64,000 bases of DNA, taken from NCBI GenBank assembly GCA_013400155.1, contig VXBM01000043.1, positions 331,097-395,096 of the forward strand, given 5' to 3'. Positions 40,401-53,400 of the stretch are shown here, in pieces. The number at the start of each line of letters is the position of its first letter. Within the stretch, counting starts at the first letter, position 1. This DNA is from Helopsaltes ochotensis (taxonomy: Eukaryota; Chordata; Aves; Passeriformes; Locustellidae). Position numbers and translations under genes: made by a program. Below the pieces are notes generated by a model, which saw only the letters and a program-made list of their open reading frames with translations, was not told where the DNA came from and ran no database searches.

Positions 40401-41334
40401 CAACATCTGCCTTTTCATCAGATGTCAGTTCTTCCAAGAGTAAAGGAAGTGTAAACTGATGTTGTCTTAATTAAAATGCCTTCCAAAATTACACAAAATT
40501 ATGGGTTTTTCAGTTATGCAGTTTTATAATTCTGAAGTGGACATCTTGCATATATTTGTAACGGTATTTTATGGTGGCTTGAGGATCTGATGTGCTAATT
40601 TTCATCCCACTGGACAACAGGCAATAAATTACCTTTTGATTCAATGAAGCGTCATTCAAAAGCTTCAGCACTATTGCACAGCAGAGTAAATCAGGCCAGT
40701 ACCTCAAAGAACAACAGAAAACACAGGAAATACTACCAAAGGGCTTAGGGGTAAATATCCCCATTCCTATATCTACAGAAGACCTGAAAAACTAGCACAA
40801 TGTTTTGGAATAAAGCTGGAGAAGGCTTGGAGAAGAGTTTGCTGACTTATCATCCAGACTGCTGGACTTCTGATTTCTTGAGGTTGAGTAAGTTCTGTCT
40901 AGTACTTCTAACCAACCTATTGTTACTGATATTTCCACGTTTCCAGGTCTCCTTTCTTCTCATCTTTGCTGCTCTGGGAATAGCTGGGTCTGCACAATCC
41001 AAATCTTTTCCCATCAGCAGAAAATGAAGATTCTAGTTGTGACCTGAACATCACCAATCATTAAAACATAAATCAACCCCATTTCAATGATACCTCTTGC
41101 AGCTGAGCTGTTTGTCAGTTATCTCAGCTGGGTACATGTATCAGCCTTAGACAGACACCCTAGTCTGTCTTCTAGGGTGTTTATAGAGCCAATGCCTGCA
41201 CAACCTGCACACCTCAGCTGACCCCTATATGCTGGTCCATTTCTAAAAGAATAGAAAGAGAATTTGCAAAACTGAATCTTGAAAGAGTTTGAGTGTACTA
41301 ATGTGCTCTCTTTAAACTCCAAATACAGCGAAGA
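40401..41334. other. Spacer between two CR1 remnants
   Basis: Mostly unrecognised AT-rich sequence. Some of the part just above 40,400 may be further decayed CR1 open-frame sequence that I cannot align by eye. Confidence 0.4.
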
Positions 41335-41720
41335 GTAGAACCACAGAATAATTTTTGTGTTGGAAATCACAGAAGGTCACCTCATACAACCCCTCTCAAA
41401 GCAAGAGGCAAAAAGACCGGGCTCAGTCAAGCTCTAAATATCCACAAGGATGCATGGTAACTTGTTCCAGTGTGTGATCACTAGCATGGGGAAAAAAAAT
41501 TAAAATCCTCATATTTAATGAAAATCTTTTATAGCCTAACTTTTATCTCTTGCTCTGAAGCATCCTGCCACTGCATCTGTCCAAGAAGAATCTCTTTTTT
41601 AGATCCTCCCATGAGGTAGCTGTAGACAGCACTAAGATACCTCCATAGCCTTCTCCTCTGAGAGATGAGCAAATACAACTCTCATCCTCTCCTTGTCTGT
41701 AATGAGCTCCAGAAGGCTTC
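41335..41720 (-). mobile_element. Degenerate CR1 3'-end fragment
   Basis: The low-coordinate edge (GAACCACAGAATAATTTT...GTTGGAAATCACAGAAGGTC) matches the reverse complement of a CR1 3' terminus. Further in are the CR1-type phrases ACAACCCCTCTC, 'aacttgttccagtgtgtgatcac', 'catagccttctcctctgag' and 'ctctcatcctctccttgtct'. An A-run and AT-rich changes interrupt it near 41,490-41,530. It is clearly older or more diverged than the copy at 12,757. It sits on the same strand as the endonuclease remnant at 39,985-40,400. However, its 3' terminus lies between them, so the two are probably separate insertions. Confidence 0.75.
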
Positions 41721-42486
41721 AAAAGTAGTGGTCCTGAGTACTGAACAAAATTTAATTCGAAGAAACTTTGGTGGAAGACAATTTCGGAGACTATTTAAAA
41801 TCAGAATTGAAAATCACTCTACTAGCATCATTTACAATTTTAAAGCACAGCTCACAGCTGTCCTAGTTATGTTCTTATCAATCTCTTCTGGACAAGTATT
41901 CTCAAGTCCTCTACCTCATCTAATGTTTTCTAATTCCCCTCTCAAGAAAATTTACTCTCAGGAAGTCATTGAGAGTTCACAATCTAATTAAACAAAAGCA
42001 CTGTATGATAAAATTTACCACAGATGCATCAACCGTGCTCTTTAAATAGAGCTGAGATTCTCAAATTTGAAAATTCCTGATCAAAATCTAGGCTGCTTTG
42101 GAAACCTACTAACAGTATGTCCAAAGTAAGGAATAATGAGGTTTTGTCCTTGTAAAGTCTTCTGGACCTTAACACACTTCATACCATTATCACTTAGAAC
42201 AAGTCCATAGTTTTAATCAACATGAAAGCAATTAAGAGTTTGCCTACTATTCAGGACATTTTACATGACTAATATTATGTATGCACTTTGCTTAGACATT
42301 TAACTCTCATTTTTTACTTCTCAGGGAAATGTGACAATTTAAAGTTCATATTCACCCGACTACTATCAGGTCTAAAATTCCACACCACTATAAAATGGGC
42401 CCTTTTAAAATAGTATCTTTACGTCACGTTCTAGGCTTTTATACTACTAAAATATTAGTAAATTACTAACTACTAAAGAAATTACT

Positions 42487-42498
42487 AAAAAAAAAAAA
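42487..42498 (+). repeat. Poly-A tract after TTACTAA-like quasi-repeat
   Basis: Twelve consecutive A residues following several ACTAA/TACTAA units (about 42,440-42,490). Low-complexity sequence with no sign of a retrotransposed 3' end. Confidence 0.6.
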
Positions 42499-45400
42499 GA
42501 GAATTTCAGCCTTGGATATCGGAATCCCAGACCACTTGTTAGATGGTCCAGTGAAATGCTTTTGTGCTATACCCTATTTCAGCACATCCTCATTTCAACT
42601 GTATTAGATTTAGATGTAAAGTTAAAAAAAATAAGACATTTATATTTAGATCTGTTCTGGTCTACTCCATGAGTCACAGAATTCTAAATATTATGCCACT
42701 AACATTTTTCCCCCAGATATCCCATTTTGTAGGTCATGCAAATCTACAGCCTGCCCTCCTTTTCCGTACATATCAGTTTAGAGACAGAAGATTAACAAAT
42801 GAATTTGCCTTGTAAGGGAAGAAAGCCAGAACACTGCCACCATTTTATTCTGTGTGGAAAAGCAAAATTCTTACATTAGAGTAAGAATAGACAAAGAGGT
42901 GGAGGCACAGTGTGATAGACTGCAGACACGATCCTTTAGGGTCCAGTTGCAAACAGGAGATCTGATGTTGAGCTCCTGAGGCTCCTAATTGAGACCACGA
43001 ATCTCAGGTGTGGAACTGGCCATGCAGAGTGACAATTTCCTCTTACATTCACCACTGCTACCCACAACTACTAAGATCTTTCCTAATTTTTCTAACCTTT
43101 TTCTAAGCTCTTCCAACCACTGTACAGCCAAGAATGAACAACGCTTCAAGACTGGGGCACGCGGGAAGCGGGTGTTTAGGAGTCCTGCTTCTCCTTCTCT
43201 TCCTTGTAAACTCCTGTACATTGCCTAGCCAACATAACTGATTAAACCCCTAAAAGCACTGAAAGAGTTCCAGGATACTGATGCACAACCCTTACCAGTG
43301 CTTTTATTTTAAGCCTCAAAGATACACAAATTGATATTTAAAGAGTACTTCCTGGAGAATTTATAACATCCAAATCTCCCACATTGAGAACAATAAGGTT
43401 TCATGAAAGGAATGAAGAAATATAGCCATTTAAATTGTTCAACATAATTAAATTACTCCTAACTAGCTACTCCTGGATGAAAAATAGTACAGTTTCACAG
43501 ACAAAATATTAGTTCCTCCTTAGACAGACTTTAAATAAGGCTTAAGTGGGATATCAATGACTGAAACATGCTCATGTTTCCTTAGCTTCTCCAGAGAGCA
43601 TTTCCTCTGACTCTAAATAGGAGTACTAGTGGCTTTGACTCAACTGCATTCCTGAACCTCAAGAAAGCAGGGTCTCTTCTCTGGCATCTTCTTTTCCTCT
43701 GATATTAAGAGATGTTCAATTGCCCATAAATTCTTTCATTAGCCACTACAGATCAGATTTTCAGAGGTACTGCATACCTGAACTCTGGCTTCAGAGGGAA
43801 GAGAGCATGCAGGACAACTGCATCCACATACAGCCCAACCTCTTCCTCAATTATATATTACACCGAAAGGCACCAAATCATCAGTGTCAAGTGTCCTGCA
43901 CACATGAAAATCATCAGGCCTATTTTACGGGAGTTGATGTGCTGAAGTGCCCCTGTGCCCAGTTACCTGATCAAGTAAATTTCTTTGCTCTAAGGAGGTG
44001 GACTCAAAGAGCAGGGTTGATGCCAAACCTAAGGGGCAAAGCTGTGCAGAGAGTGCAGAACTACCAAGCAGCAGTTCAATTCAAAGCAAGGGGAGGGATT
44101 AGTTGCATGCTGTGCATGTGAGGAACAGCAGAGGCAGTTCCTCTGCTATCCTAAACATCCTAACATCCTAAAGACAAGGATGTAACTATTTCCTAGGCAC
44201 AGCACAACAGTTTTTGGAGTAAACATTCTTTGAAATCTCATGTAAGTCCCTATTTTCACAAGAAAACACTTTAGATATTTCGTTGAATACACTAGTCACA
44301 TCTAATATTACCCTGACTCTGGCTGAAATTTTGCTGCAATTCAACTTTCTGTAATACTTAAATATACATGGACCCTCTTAATTTTCAATTAAGTGGTCCA
44401 GTTTCTGCCTCCCTGAACCTCTCTCTGCAATAGTTTACATAAAACCATCAAACTCATCAAGACTATCCTCTGTATGTAAAAGCAGATTTCTGGAGAAGGA
44501 TAGGCTGAAGGCTACCAGTGAAATTGCCATTACCTCAGGCTCAAGTTCTGTAGACAATAAATCAGTTGGTTAACACGTAACTCAACCCACAGTTCCAGGC
44601 TGCCACAAGCAGACTGTTCCTCGTACTTCCATTGGTTTAAAATCTATTTGTGTTCTCCTGCATGTCACGGTGTGGTTGCTGAACAAAAGCTCACCTATGG
44701 CAAGCCTGCTCTGCTTGCTCAGTGAGTTGCTGCTCACTTTTAAAAATTTACCTCTCTTTTTCGTCCCAGTGGCATCCTTCAAATCACACTTCTTACCATT
44801 AATAACAACACTGATATAAAACTGTCGCCAAATAGTTGGCATCAGGTCCTGCCTGTTATCTGACTTTCTCCTGCTATGGAATACACCTAAAAAGTACCTT
44901 CTTGAGAGATGTAAAGGATCTGAGTGGCCAGAGCTGCTCCTGCTCAGATGAGCTGGCATAACATCCCAGAATTCTATTCCACATCACTTACAAATTCAGT
45001 TTAATATATGTCAATATCTGTGACTAAATGGTACCTCAGTGTCATGAGAGGTATCGCACTAGCAATATGCATTCGCAGCAGGGATTCCAGGGTACTCCAG
45101 TCCAGTTGCTTACTGCTGCTGATCCCACTTAGCATGCTAATTCCAACTCTTACTAAACCAGCAGGAAGACAAGACCCTAACTTCTTACAATTCATTTCTA
45201 TATTGCTGAGGCCATTTCAGCTCACTGAGATGTTCATTCAGAGAAGTTTTCATTACTCTTTGGTTAATGTGGCAGTTAATGTCCTTGAGCTTCATGTTCC
45301 TGCGTCCATTTAAAAATGTGGGGGAAAAAAATGGGTTGCCCTTATTTAGGACACAATCTCATAGTCAATCATTTGAAAAACCTTCATTTGCAATTGCTTG

Positions 45401-48400
45401 AGTGAATAGTGAAACCATTTCCTGAATGATGCTGCTTGCCTTTCAGATTCCTCTCGGTATTAGAAGGGCTATGTTAACTCTGGATCAGTGTTCTTTAATA
45501 AAACAGCACAGCAGTAAACACTAAAAATAAGCGTTTCATGCTTAAGGTACTACACATTAGAAAAATGTAATGTTCTATCGATGTTTCTTGCTGTTTTATT
45601 GTTACCTGATATATGTTGGACTTTCAATTCTTTCTATGCCCTGAGCATTCATTATATTTACACATTTTACAGTTCTCTAGTAATTTTGCAATACATTTTC
45701 CTGAATCAGCTGATGACATTTAATGGAATGCTTAAGACACAACATAAAACTATAAATGCTTTTGCTTATTCTGGGGAAAAAAACTGTGCACGTAAATTGG
45801 TTTTTATAGTAAAAACTATGTTGGTGTACCCAGCACTTCTGCTTCTGCTATACATATTAAAATATAACTAAATGCCTCTTATGCAATACTGCAGCATAAG
45901 TACAAATAACAAGCATTTGTACTTTACAAGCAAGCTATATGATTAAGGAGCTATTAATGAAGTGAAACAAAACCTCAGTGCTAGAATGTAATAGTCCATG
46001 AAATTCTTATGGGGAGAAAGAGAATCTGCAGTGAATAAATATTAACCTAAATGCAAGAAAAAACATAAAGCAAACAAAAAAAGAAAGCATTTTTAAAGCC
46101 AAAATTTTGGTAAAAACTGCTGACTACTTAAGGAAAGTCTATTTGCATACCACAGGGCTCCATCTGCTGTGGAAAATACAGGCTGCAAGAATGATTTAAT
46201 ATTTATTAGAAGTAGTGGCCGTTGTTAATTATAATTTGCACATTTACAAATCAGCACTGATAGCAATACAAATTATGAAATATAAGGGTGTTATGCCGGA
46301 TACTGGGGAAAATAAGATGACAGACAAAGTTAATGGAGTATCCCTAACAACAGCTCTGTCAGAACACATCAGAGAACTAATCCAGTTACAAAGAGCCTGC
46401 AATGGAAAATCTATTTAAAATATTAAAATGCTGTTTGGTAAAAGCTTTTTCCTAGTGCATTTTACTTAAACAGTTGCTTATTGCTCATGGGTCATTAGCT
46501 GTACACCCAGATGCATTCTGCAAACTGCCGTTCGAAAGAACAGTAGAAATTAAATAAGAAATAGATTTCTGCAGCATTTTTCCTGAAATCTAAAATCATC
46601 TTACTGCAGATTACAGACAGAAAAGTAATATCAGCTACTTCCAAGATAGGGCCTGTTACTGGTACAATAACTAGACATTTCCTTTCATTAAAAAAAAATA
46701 AAAAGCAACATGCCATAGAGAACTTGACTAATTTGAAAAATTTTCCATCCCTGGAACTCACTCAAAATGGATTAAGAGCCCAATATGCAGAGAAAGTAAT
46801 TTCAATACTGAAACTTTAGTCCCAGTTTAAGACTTAACAGTATTTTGATTTCAACACCAAAGCTATATATAGACTCTTATTTAGTAAAACCACAGAAATT
46901 ACCATTGATTGTTTTCATTAATCTCACTTTTCTCATCATCATGTAATATGGATTACAGATAGAAACCATTAATGCTTTAATAGCAACTCGGCTCACCGAG
47001 TCATTTAGGCTGCAACTGATTTCTGTGTTTTCACATTAGGTAGGTGGTCTGTAATAGAAACCATGAGGCAACCTTAACCCCATTTAATTCAACAGGTAGC
47101 TTAGTGTTTATGTCACCTACTAGATACAAGGCAAAAGTATGTACAAGGCCTGTATTATTCCCAGTATATAGTTCATTGTAATACACAAATTAATTGTGCT
47201 CCTGTGGTACAGACAAATCATATTCAGTCAACAGAAAGATATACAATAGCTGTCTCCCTAAAGTCCAACTGATTAGCAAATACACATTAATCTGAAACTC
47301 TGGCCATGGGTCACCCTAGACTGATCTAGCAGTGTTTAGCTCACAAACTTGCTGGAAAAATCAAGAGTACCACATTTAAGCTGCAGCTTCTTTTGTTCAT
47401 GTATTGGATTTCTTTTTATTTCATGTCCACAAAAGGAAGGATGTGGAATTAGGCAATTAGATATGCTGATGGCAATGGTCTGGGGGAATTAAAACTCCTG
47501 GTACAGGGGCACAACACACCAGTTATGACAGAACCATGAACCTACAACTATCATCCTGTTCCCTTTGTTGTTAGTGAATATTGCCTGTTCTCTGATCAAA
47601 AAAGCTGTATTTTGTTTTCACGTGGTTACTTATATAATGGGTAATTAAAAAGAGTTAATGCTTATTTTGCTGGAGTGCAATTTAAGACATGCTTATATGT
47701 ATTAATTTGAGTTAAACAGTGTCAGTTTCTCTCCAAAAAATGTTATTCTTGAGCATCAAATGGAAGGCAGTATTTCAATGCTAAAAACCATACCCTCTGG
47801 TGCAGAATCAGTATCTGCCCATTTGAACCTCCTCAATTCCTCCCCTTAATAGTGGTTTCAATAATGAAATCATTCTAACACATCTATGCCTGCAAGAGGA
47901 AAAATAGACTTTTCTATTTTTGACTCTGAATCTCTATTTATTGTGCAATCAGAAAGGTGATTATAATATCAAAATTAATGCTCAACAATTGCGTAATGTA
48001 CTCATGTTTGGATTTTTTAACAAACTATTTCTTTGTGCTTTTGGGGCTCTATAAGTATCACCAGATCTTTTACAAGATGTGTGATGATGGGGGAGATTAT
48101 CCAGAATTTTAGACAGCCTGTTCTATGGCGAGATGCCAAGATCTCATTTGACCGCTGGTGTCCTGGTCTACAGCAGTTGAGGGCAATCTCTGCTCTTTGT
48201 TAGGCAATAATTCCACTTCACAAAGAAAAGTTGTTGCAGGACACAGTAATGATGGCTGGAAGTTCCTCTCTTTCACAAACAAAAATCTCTGATTAGCTGA
48301 AGAACTAAGAAATGATAAAATAAAGATAAAATCATTCAAGCAGAGAATGCAATTCTGGTTTTATGAAAACCAGACCAAAATAACATCACTTCCAGATATT

Positions 48401-49411
48401 TTTACATTATTTTTGTGTCGTGCCAACAATGTAAAGACTATCTTAATGCATGGCTGAAAATGCCCTTGTCACCAGCAGCTCCTCAGATCCCCACAATACC
48501 TAGATCACCTGATCTCAGTGCATGAGTACTATGCAGAACAGGCCAAGGAAGAAACACAGCAAGAATATGAAATATTTCTTCAGCATGGTTAGTGGAGCAG
48601 TTCCTCAGCAGCTGTTACTCAATTTAGTGCTGTTATCTCTATTTATACTAGAGACTGTTTTTTCCTTCAGCAATCTCTAGGGTCAAGACATCAGAAAAGC
48701 ACATAAGGATCACCCATTGTTTTTCATTGTGTGAAGTGTTGATCTGGTAAGCACATGAAATTCTATCCTAAATCATAAAAACCTCCATAAATTGTTTACT
48801 AATCCATCATTATTCCATTTATGCTGAGGACCAAACAAAGCAGTGTACAATATTCTGTAGGGGTGGAGAAACAAGAAAATTAAAGTTGCTACAGGTAACA
48901 AGTACCAGCACGGCCTGTGTTGTTCATCCTGGCCCAATAAGTCTATGTCGTTTTAACATGTACATGCTCATTTATTATGTCACAGGTCAGATCAAACAGC
49001 CATCCAAATTGCAATTTCCAGAGCTGAAATAACATATAACTCCCATTTATTCTTCAAAAATCTCTTGTAGTAATAATTTTCACTCTGGGTCAAATGTATA
49101 CTTAGCAAAACACATCTAACAAATTTATGGGTTTTCCCCTGAAGTCAGCAAAGCATTTTGACACAATAGCCCATAATGAGTATAAAGAACCTGCTCTATT
49201 TACTAGGCATTGTAATTTCTTGCTTAGAAAACATGAAAATAGAAACACACATAGTAAATTTCCTCCCCTACTTGGTCTCTCAATACCAGCACAAAAGGAA
49301 TAAAAAATTGCACAGATGGCAAAGATGCTCCCTTTTGCATAATTACTGGCCAGCATAATGAAAGGTTCTGTGACACAGACACCACTATTCCCTAGTCCTG
49401 TAGGACAGTTT

Positions 49412-49463
49412 TTCCTGAAAGGTACCCAAAGCTCTAGATGTTCCTAGGTACCTAAAGCTCTAG
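49412..49463 (+). repeat. Short tandem duplication, 26-bp period
   Basis: GGTACCCAAAGCTCTAG (49,421-49,437) is followed by GGTACCTAAAGCTCTAG (49,447-49,463). Both are preceded by TTCCT, and there is one mismatch in 17 bp. It looks like a small recent slippage or local duplication. Confidence 0.8.
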
Positions 49464-50199
49464 TTCCATCATGTACATTTTGTTGTAAAGAGAAAATAGT
49501 CCGAATGGTCCTTTCTGAAGATTGACAGTTTTCTGCAGAATGACTCAGGCAATCAGCTCCATGGAAATTCATAGCAATGCAGCATTCCACACACATAACT
49601 CACACAGTCTTTGCTACTAATTATATTTGGGATCCCAGGAAATCCTGGAAAGCCTCAGAGCTGGGGAAGTGCAAGAAGTGGACAGTAATAATTTAGAGAA
49701 AAAGTTGGGCCTGAACAGTGGCAGAAATGGACTCGGATGTTGGACTTGAATGCTTCCTGCAGGTCACAGAGCAGTGTGGAGGAACCTAAGTTAGGCTGAG
49801 GTTTAGCTGGTAGTCACTCCAGATAGATATGAATGGTTTTCTAAAGGTAAAAAAACTCATTAACTCCTCTCAGTACTTTGCCATCTGGACTTGAATTTCA
49901 ATGGCCTCTTGAGTAGCAAATATTTTCTCTGGATTTCTTGCTTTGGAGTTTCCCAATATAATGTTTCTGATCTTTGCAATAGAACCCAATGTGAAATTTC
50001 AAGTTATGATACAATATACTTTAAGATAATAAGGAAAAAATAAAGTTGCATTAATTATATTCAGAGAATGTTTTAGACTTGCAGTGTGTGGAGGAAAGAC
50101 TGACCTGGGCTCTTTATTTCACTGCAGCCTACCAAGGAGAGAGACACAAGGGGCAGAAGAGAATCTTCCATTCAGGAAGTGCCAAGTTAAACCCAGAGC

Positions 50200-50445
50200 T
50201 TTTAGTGTGCTCTACATTACACATGATTACAAACTTAGTTTGAAGCCATTTCCCCTTGTCCTATCACTACAAGCCCGTGTAAAAAGCCCCTCCCCAGCTC
50301 TCTTGTAGGTACTTTTTCGGTACTGGAAGGGGCTGTGAGGTGGCCCCATAGCCTTCTCTTCTCCAGGCTAAAATAACCCAACTCTTTCAGCCCAGCTCAT
50401 ACAGAAGGTGGTCCAGGCACGTTCTTGATTTTGGAGAAGTTCTGT
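50200..50445 (-). mobile_element. CR1 3'-region fragment
   Basis: In plus orientation this shows CR1 phrases in the order expected for a minus-strand copy: TTTGAAGCCATTTCCCCTTG, 'cctatcactacaagcc', 'gtaaaaagcccctccccagc', 'ggtactggaaggggctg', 'agccttctcttctccaggct' and 'caactctttcagcccagctc'. Sequence back to about 50,085 may belong to the same element but is too diverged for me to align. The terminal octamer repeats are not visible. It is non-coding; the 74-codon plus frame across it is incidental. Confidence 0.88.
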
Positions 50446-53400
50446 TCTAATTTACAAAAAGTATATAAATAAAAGTACCTGACAGATAATGTCTTAACTA
50501 GGCACAGGCGCATCTGGCAGTGGAAGATACAGGAAAAAGGAACATATCCAACTGGAAAAAATCAGAATACACAGCATCATAAAAATAAAAGTATGGCTGC
50601 TGAAAGTGAAGCGAATAAAAAGACTTTTTTATTATTGTCAGGGAGTCTCTTCTACATGCTTATTGATACCTCCACCTCTCATACCTCTCATACTTACACT
50701 GCTGCCATACAACTCTAGCCATGACATTCATCCATGTTGTTTACTCGTGGCATCCTTCCCTTTCTAACGGGTCTTTTCTCTTTATTTAGATCCAACAGAA
50801 AAGAATCCTTTCAAGTTTGTTTTTAAAGAGGAAAACAATTTTCCCAAACTGAATCAATTAAACATCTAATATAGGTGTCTAGATTAGTGTTTTAGGCTTT
50901 TTATCTAGTCATACATACAGAACACACAGAGGCACAAAAGAGCTCTGAGTAATCCCCTTGAAGTTTCACTAAAATGTTACTATTCCCATAAGTCTGTCAC
51001 TTACGCCACACACCTACAGCTAGACCCCTAAACAGAGTTTGAAAGGATGGAGTGAGATTTTCAACAGCATTGACCTAACTTTACTGCTATTTAAGTCATA
51101 GGAATTTTACCATTAACTTAAATGTGATCATTTAAGGCAATGCTAAGTGCTTCTGAAAATCCAGTCTGTAATCTTCTTTAAATTGATGGCTAGGCAAGCT
51201 GGACCAAAAAAAGAGTAGCTTTACAATCATTGCTTATTTTTAAATCTATACATCAGCCACGTGTGAACATGATATAGTCTGTGCACATGTAAGAATAAAT
51301 GCATGCATACATATAAATGAACTGAATTTTTGTGTTGACAGATTATTTGCCAAGTTAAAGCCAAATGTGATTTGAAATTACCACGATATTACACTGAATA
51401 AAGAGGATTTATAATGGGAATACTAAAAGAACCTCTGTAATAGCGATCCTGCCAGGCACTCCTATAACAACATATATTTCATTCTTTTCAGTTAGTACTG
51501 TTTTTCTCCTTTCTCTGAATGTTTGGGAAGAGTAAGTGAAATGTTAATTTTTTTAAGTCAGAACCATCTAGCTAAACCATCCAAATCGTTTTTGTATACA
51601 GAGATTTTATTTGTAATCTTTCTCTGCAAGCTGCTTTGTTAAATCCTAATGACAACTTTTATGCATAATGCATAAAATAAACTTTACCAATGTTTAACAC
51701 ACTTTTATAAACATGTAAAACCCCTTCATAAGTGAGATGACACACTGCAGGGCATGCAGTTGCAGTACACTGAGAAACCACACTTCCTAGATGACTGAAG
51801 GCATCTGCTCCGTGCCATTAATTTCTCAACATCGAACACATGTAGTTATCTTAGAACAGCAGTGCCTCATATTCTGTACTTTTTTATTAATAGACAAGTA
51901 CATTTTACTGCATGTATAATAAGTGTGCTGTGCACATCTACAATCCTTTTCCTTTTCTTCCTGGGAACATTTTCTCAAGGAATGGGGAGAGAGGAAGACA
52001 GCAAGATAGCTTCTTACTTTATCAAAACACTTTATTTTAGCAAATAAGTATCTATGAAAATATATGCTAACAAGGAATCACTCAAAAATGGATGGTATAA
52101 ATCTTCCTTATGCAAGAGGCAAAGAAATCAGAATAATAACAATGTATCACTAGTCTATGTCACTGAAATGATTTGTTTTACTCCTTTAATCTTTACCATA
52201 TCTAAACTGACTATAATAAATGAATAATTACTCCAAATGTAGTGGAGTTAATTGAAAATCTGCTTGAGGTATAAAACCAAGAAATCATAACAACAAATAC
52301 AAGGTTTAGCCAGTGTTTAGGAACTTGTCTTTGTCAATAAGTTTTAAGGTTCAGTGTAAATGATACTGTTTACCATCGTACATCATCTAACATTACTTCA
52401 GAAAGTCATGAATTATTTCAGACTTCCATGAATATTAACAGTCTTTAGAGTCATGGTATTTCATCAGCATACACCCAAGTATTAAAGTCTTATGGGGTTT
52501 GACTTTTCAAAATGAAGCCTATTTAATTCAAGTCTATTTTATTCTCAAAACCTGATTTCTAAGTCCAGAGAGATGTCTACTTTCATGCATGTGAAGCTGG
52601 GGCTTTCTTTGAATGTCAAAGGTATGTCACCTAACACAGGGACAGGCGGATTGTCAAGCACACATCTGGACAAGCATTTCCTATTGTGTGTCCAAAACAA
52701 TTGGAATCCTGAGAGGAGAATACACCAGCAAGGGGAAGACAAAATTTGGTGGTTGCTTCCTGCTTAAAAACACAAGAAAACCAGAGCTTCCTTGGAAACT
52801 GTATAGTTACGTACTAATCAAGTGGCCAAAACAAAAAGTAAAGAAATATTGTTTTGCAGGAAAGTCACTGCTAAAAGATAAACCATTCATTCTACTGACC
52901 AACAGAAATTACTGGTTTCATCATCTTCTAAAAACTTTATGTCCAGAATTTGCAATGAAGCTGACCAGCTTGGATTTCTTTCTTGAAATCAAACACTTAG
53001 TAATAAAGGCTTACAAGCGAGCAAGTGCAGTCACCCAGTTCTGTCTCCATCGAACCTGACCTGCAGATTGCTTGTTTCACCCCTACAACTGTTGTAATAA
53101 ATTTGACTAGGGCTGAGATTAAAAGAAACACGACGCATAAAGCAGCTTCAACACAGAATACACGAGAAGAAGAAAAGCTGCCATTCTTCCCATACACACT
53201 CTTGTGCTGTATCACTTTATTCATAATGCAAATCAGAAGCACCAGATTTGAAATTAGGTTACCACAGCAGAGGGCAATACAGCGCTCAGGCAATCACGTA
53301 TGTCCTTGGCAAACTGCAGCATATATACAATTACTGCACAACAAAGTCACTGTGTTGGCTGCAAAACAGGTTCTCTATAATCAATAACTTCATGTAAAAG

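Larger units (their letters stand above)
41721..50199. other. AT-rich non-coding block
   Basis: No exon or transposon is recognised with confidence. A (TTACTAA)-like quasi-repeat ending in an A-run lies at 42,440-42,498. Frames of 125-133 codons at 43,720-44,121 (plus) and 44,582-44,959 (minus) are unrecognised. Stretches at about 46,190-46,330 and 46,890-47,060 are non-repetitive, AT-rich and rich in TAAT/ATTA cores, including the small palindrome ACTCGGCTCACCGAGT at about 46,985-47,000. These are compositional candidates for regulatory DNA. A 26-bp-period duplication lies at 49,412-49,463. Confidence 0.45.
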
